From Brassica napus (taxonomy: Eukaryota > Streptophyta > Magnoliopsida > Brassicales > Brassicaceae), in the NCBI RefSeq assembly GCF_020379485.1, contig NC_063446.1, positions 14,568,471 through 14,632,470 on the forward strand: a stretch of 64,000 nt of DNA. The letters run 5' to 3'. Position 1 is the first letter of the stretch. Each line of letters starts with the position of its first letter. A model generated the notes under the pieces. It saw only the letters and a list, made by a program, of their open reading frames with translations. It was not told the DNA's origin and searched no databases. This document shows, in pieces, positions 62,515 through 64,000 of this stretch. The position numbers and the translations under genes are program-made.

Positions 62515-62516
<2 letters not shown>

Positions 62517-63009
62517 CTAGTTTATTTTCTGCGTACATAGAAGCATTTCTACTACTGACCTTTAAAATCTGAAAACAAGTTTACGAGAATTTATGACATG
62601 CAATCATCGTGCGTGAATTTCGTATTATTATTTACCTTAATGAATGATAATTTAAGACATGTAACACTATAACGATGAAATGAGTTTTTTATTTTTGCAT
62701 AAATTTGGATGAAATGAGTTGTTAAGTCAATTACGATTATTCGCTGAAACCTGTCATTGAATATAAGCTAGTTACTGCTTAACTTTAGCCGCGATCGGTA
62801 ACAATTGCAGAACAAACAGGTATGACACTTTTATTGATGATAGCATGTGAACATCCAAAGTTTTGTTATCATCTTTTGTTTCTTGTCAAAAAACCATCTC
62901 ATTTCTTCGCCGTCTGTCTACATAAGTTACCAGCTATTCTTTTTTATTATTTTTTCCCAAAGTACCAACTCCTCTTAATTTTTAGCAATAACAAAAGAAA
63001 AAACTTATC

Positions 63010-63423
63010 TTAATTCTTCATCATTCTGAGAGCCAAAGCCTGAAGCTCACCTAAATCGCTATCACAATAACTCACTGATCTCTTTTTGTTAGGATATCCT
63101 TCCTGAAACCCTAACTCACCCTGACCGTATACGCCACCTCCGGTTTGATGAGTCTCACGCACGTTAGCTGTAGTTGTGACGTCACTGCTCGTCTTGCTGA
63201 AAGATTCTTCTAGCGAGCTCTGTGGCGAGACCGGATTATTAGGGTTTATGTGACCGTAGGGAGTATGATGGTGATGGTTATATGGTGTTGAGTACGCACT
63301 ATCGATCGGTGAGCCACTAGTTTGTTGCCACGTCGTGAATTGGTGAGTACCTTCGGCGGCTGACGTCTTGTGGCCGGCGATATGTGCCTTCATTTGCATG
63401 ACTTGTGCTTGCAAGTAAGCCAC
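63010..63423 (-). CDS. LBD16: LBD16 copy 2, exon 2 only (gene continues beyond the window)
   Basis: This 414-bp exon starts after a minus-strand acceptor at 63423 and ends at the stop 63010-63012. It encodes the C-terminal half of LBD16 ([14 protein letters not shown] to [13 protein letters not shown]). I count about five residue differences from copy 1 (for example GHKTSA for GHQTSA, FTTW for FATW, HTPYGH for HTYYGH, LQALAL for LQVLAL) and no indels. The frame is open, so selection may still act on it. The LOB-domain exon lies past position 64000, so completeness cannot be judged. In two positions (TTW aside, LQALAL) copy 2 looks closer to my memory of Arabidopsis LBD16. Confidence 0.9.
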   Translation of the reverse strand: MAYLQAQVMQMKAHIAGHKTSAAEGTHQFTTWQQTSGSPIDSAYSTPYNHHHHTPYGHINPNNPVSPQSSLEESFSKTSSDVTTTANVRETHQTGGGVYGQGELGFQEGYPNKKRSVSYCDSDLGELQALALRMMKN

Positions 63424-64000
63424 CTATGTATAAACCAATCAAACGCTAATTGTTAGACAAGATTGATTCAATTCTACTTAAACGTTGAAAATTCACATAT
63501 ATATATATATATAGAAGAATTAGTAAAATCTCATTCTTTATGAATATGTATCTTTTTATATAATCTATTTCATTTCATTAAAGTTATTGTTTTTTGCCAA
63601 CAAAAGAAAGGTAAAATATTGGCTTGCATCTTTGTGCAAATTTAAATGGTATTTCTAAACATATTTATTTGTAATTTACATATATATATTGGTTCAGTAT
63701 CCAAAAATAATAAATGAATTATATATACTGAGATATGCTTATTTGTTTAAGCTTTTTAATATCAAATTTTCTTAAAACAACTAGACTCGGCTCAATTTTT
63801 TTTTAATAAAATGATTGAGCCGAGTTTACAATTCGAAAAAAAATTTTTAGACATTTATCTTTTCGAGATGAAATAGTTAATCTTGTTTACTCTCAATTTT
63901 GGCGAATCGAAAATGCCAAATGCATGAAAGAAAAGAGTCACGACATGAATTTATTGGAAAACTGAGTCGAAGTTAGACTTCAAAGAAACGTTTAAACATT

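Larger units (their letters stand above)
53862..64000. repeat. Unit 2 of the tandem segmental duplication (partial, runs off the window)
   Basis: Collinear with 34583 to about 42060. Shared landmarks are the degraded Helitron end, the Stowaway-like MITE, the CACGTG block, and LBD16 exon 2 with part of its intron. Unit-specific insertions are listed separately. Confidence 0.88.

Overview
This is nuclear DNA of a flowering plant, almost certainly a Brassica or close Brassiceae relative. Genes carry many short GT-AG introns in AT-rich intergenic DNA full of Helitrons, MITEs, SINEs and a CACTA element. From memory, the gene order matches a shrunken copy of Arabidopsis thaliana chromosome 2, read downward from about At2g42510 to At2g42330: a Gemin2/SIP1-like gene (-), PP2A-3 (+), a peroxisomal copper amine oxidase (+), MATH/coiled-coil genes (+), LBD16 (-), bZIP34 (+) and a decayed STIPL2/TFIP11-like gene (+). 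Several Arabidopsis genes I would expect between these are missing, as in a fractionated Brassica subgenome. No database search was possible, so synteny rests on recognising the proteins.

Layout. 1-4.35 kb: divergent Gemin2-like and PP2A-3 genes. 4.7-11.7 kb: an intact S-domain receptor kinase lying between two diverged copies of one intergenic repeat. 11.68-16.28 kb: a Helitron carrying an intact nine-exon RPA70-like gene; the other copy of the flanking repeat preserves its empty insertion site. 16.3-20.6 kb: mutator-like remains (DUF1985) and internal repeats. 20.6-25.1 kb: a large inverted duplication (arms about 2.02 kb, spacer about 0.48 kb) of the amine oxidase upstream region, ending at the amine oxidase start codon. 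25.1-28.6 kb: amine oxidase in 12 exons ending in the peroxisomal signal SKL. 28.7-33.7 kb: a Helitron-like AT-rich block, an orphan MATH last exon and an intact MATH gene with a small LTR element in an intron.

34.58-64.0 kb: a tandem segmental duplication with a unit of about 19.3 kb. Unit 1 holds LBD16, tRNA-Gly, bZIP34 and the STIPL2 remnant. Unit 2 starts at about 53.86 kb and repeats the LBD16 flank and LBD16 exon 2, running off the window. Transposons that inserted after the duplication differ between units, so each unit shows the other's empty sites. This delimits a hAT-like element, a LINE-like fragment and a Tourist MITE in unit 1, and a Harbinger-like element, a TA-flanked MITE, a Helitron, a solo LTR and a CACTA element in unit 2.

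I see no new multi-gene system. The most unusual structures are the promoter palindrome at the amine oxidase gene, the LBD16 tandem duplication, and the RPA-carrying Helitron with its in-window empty site.
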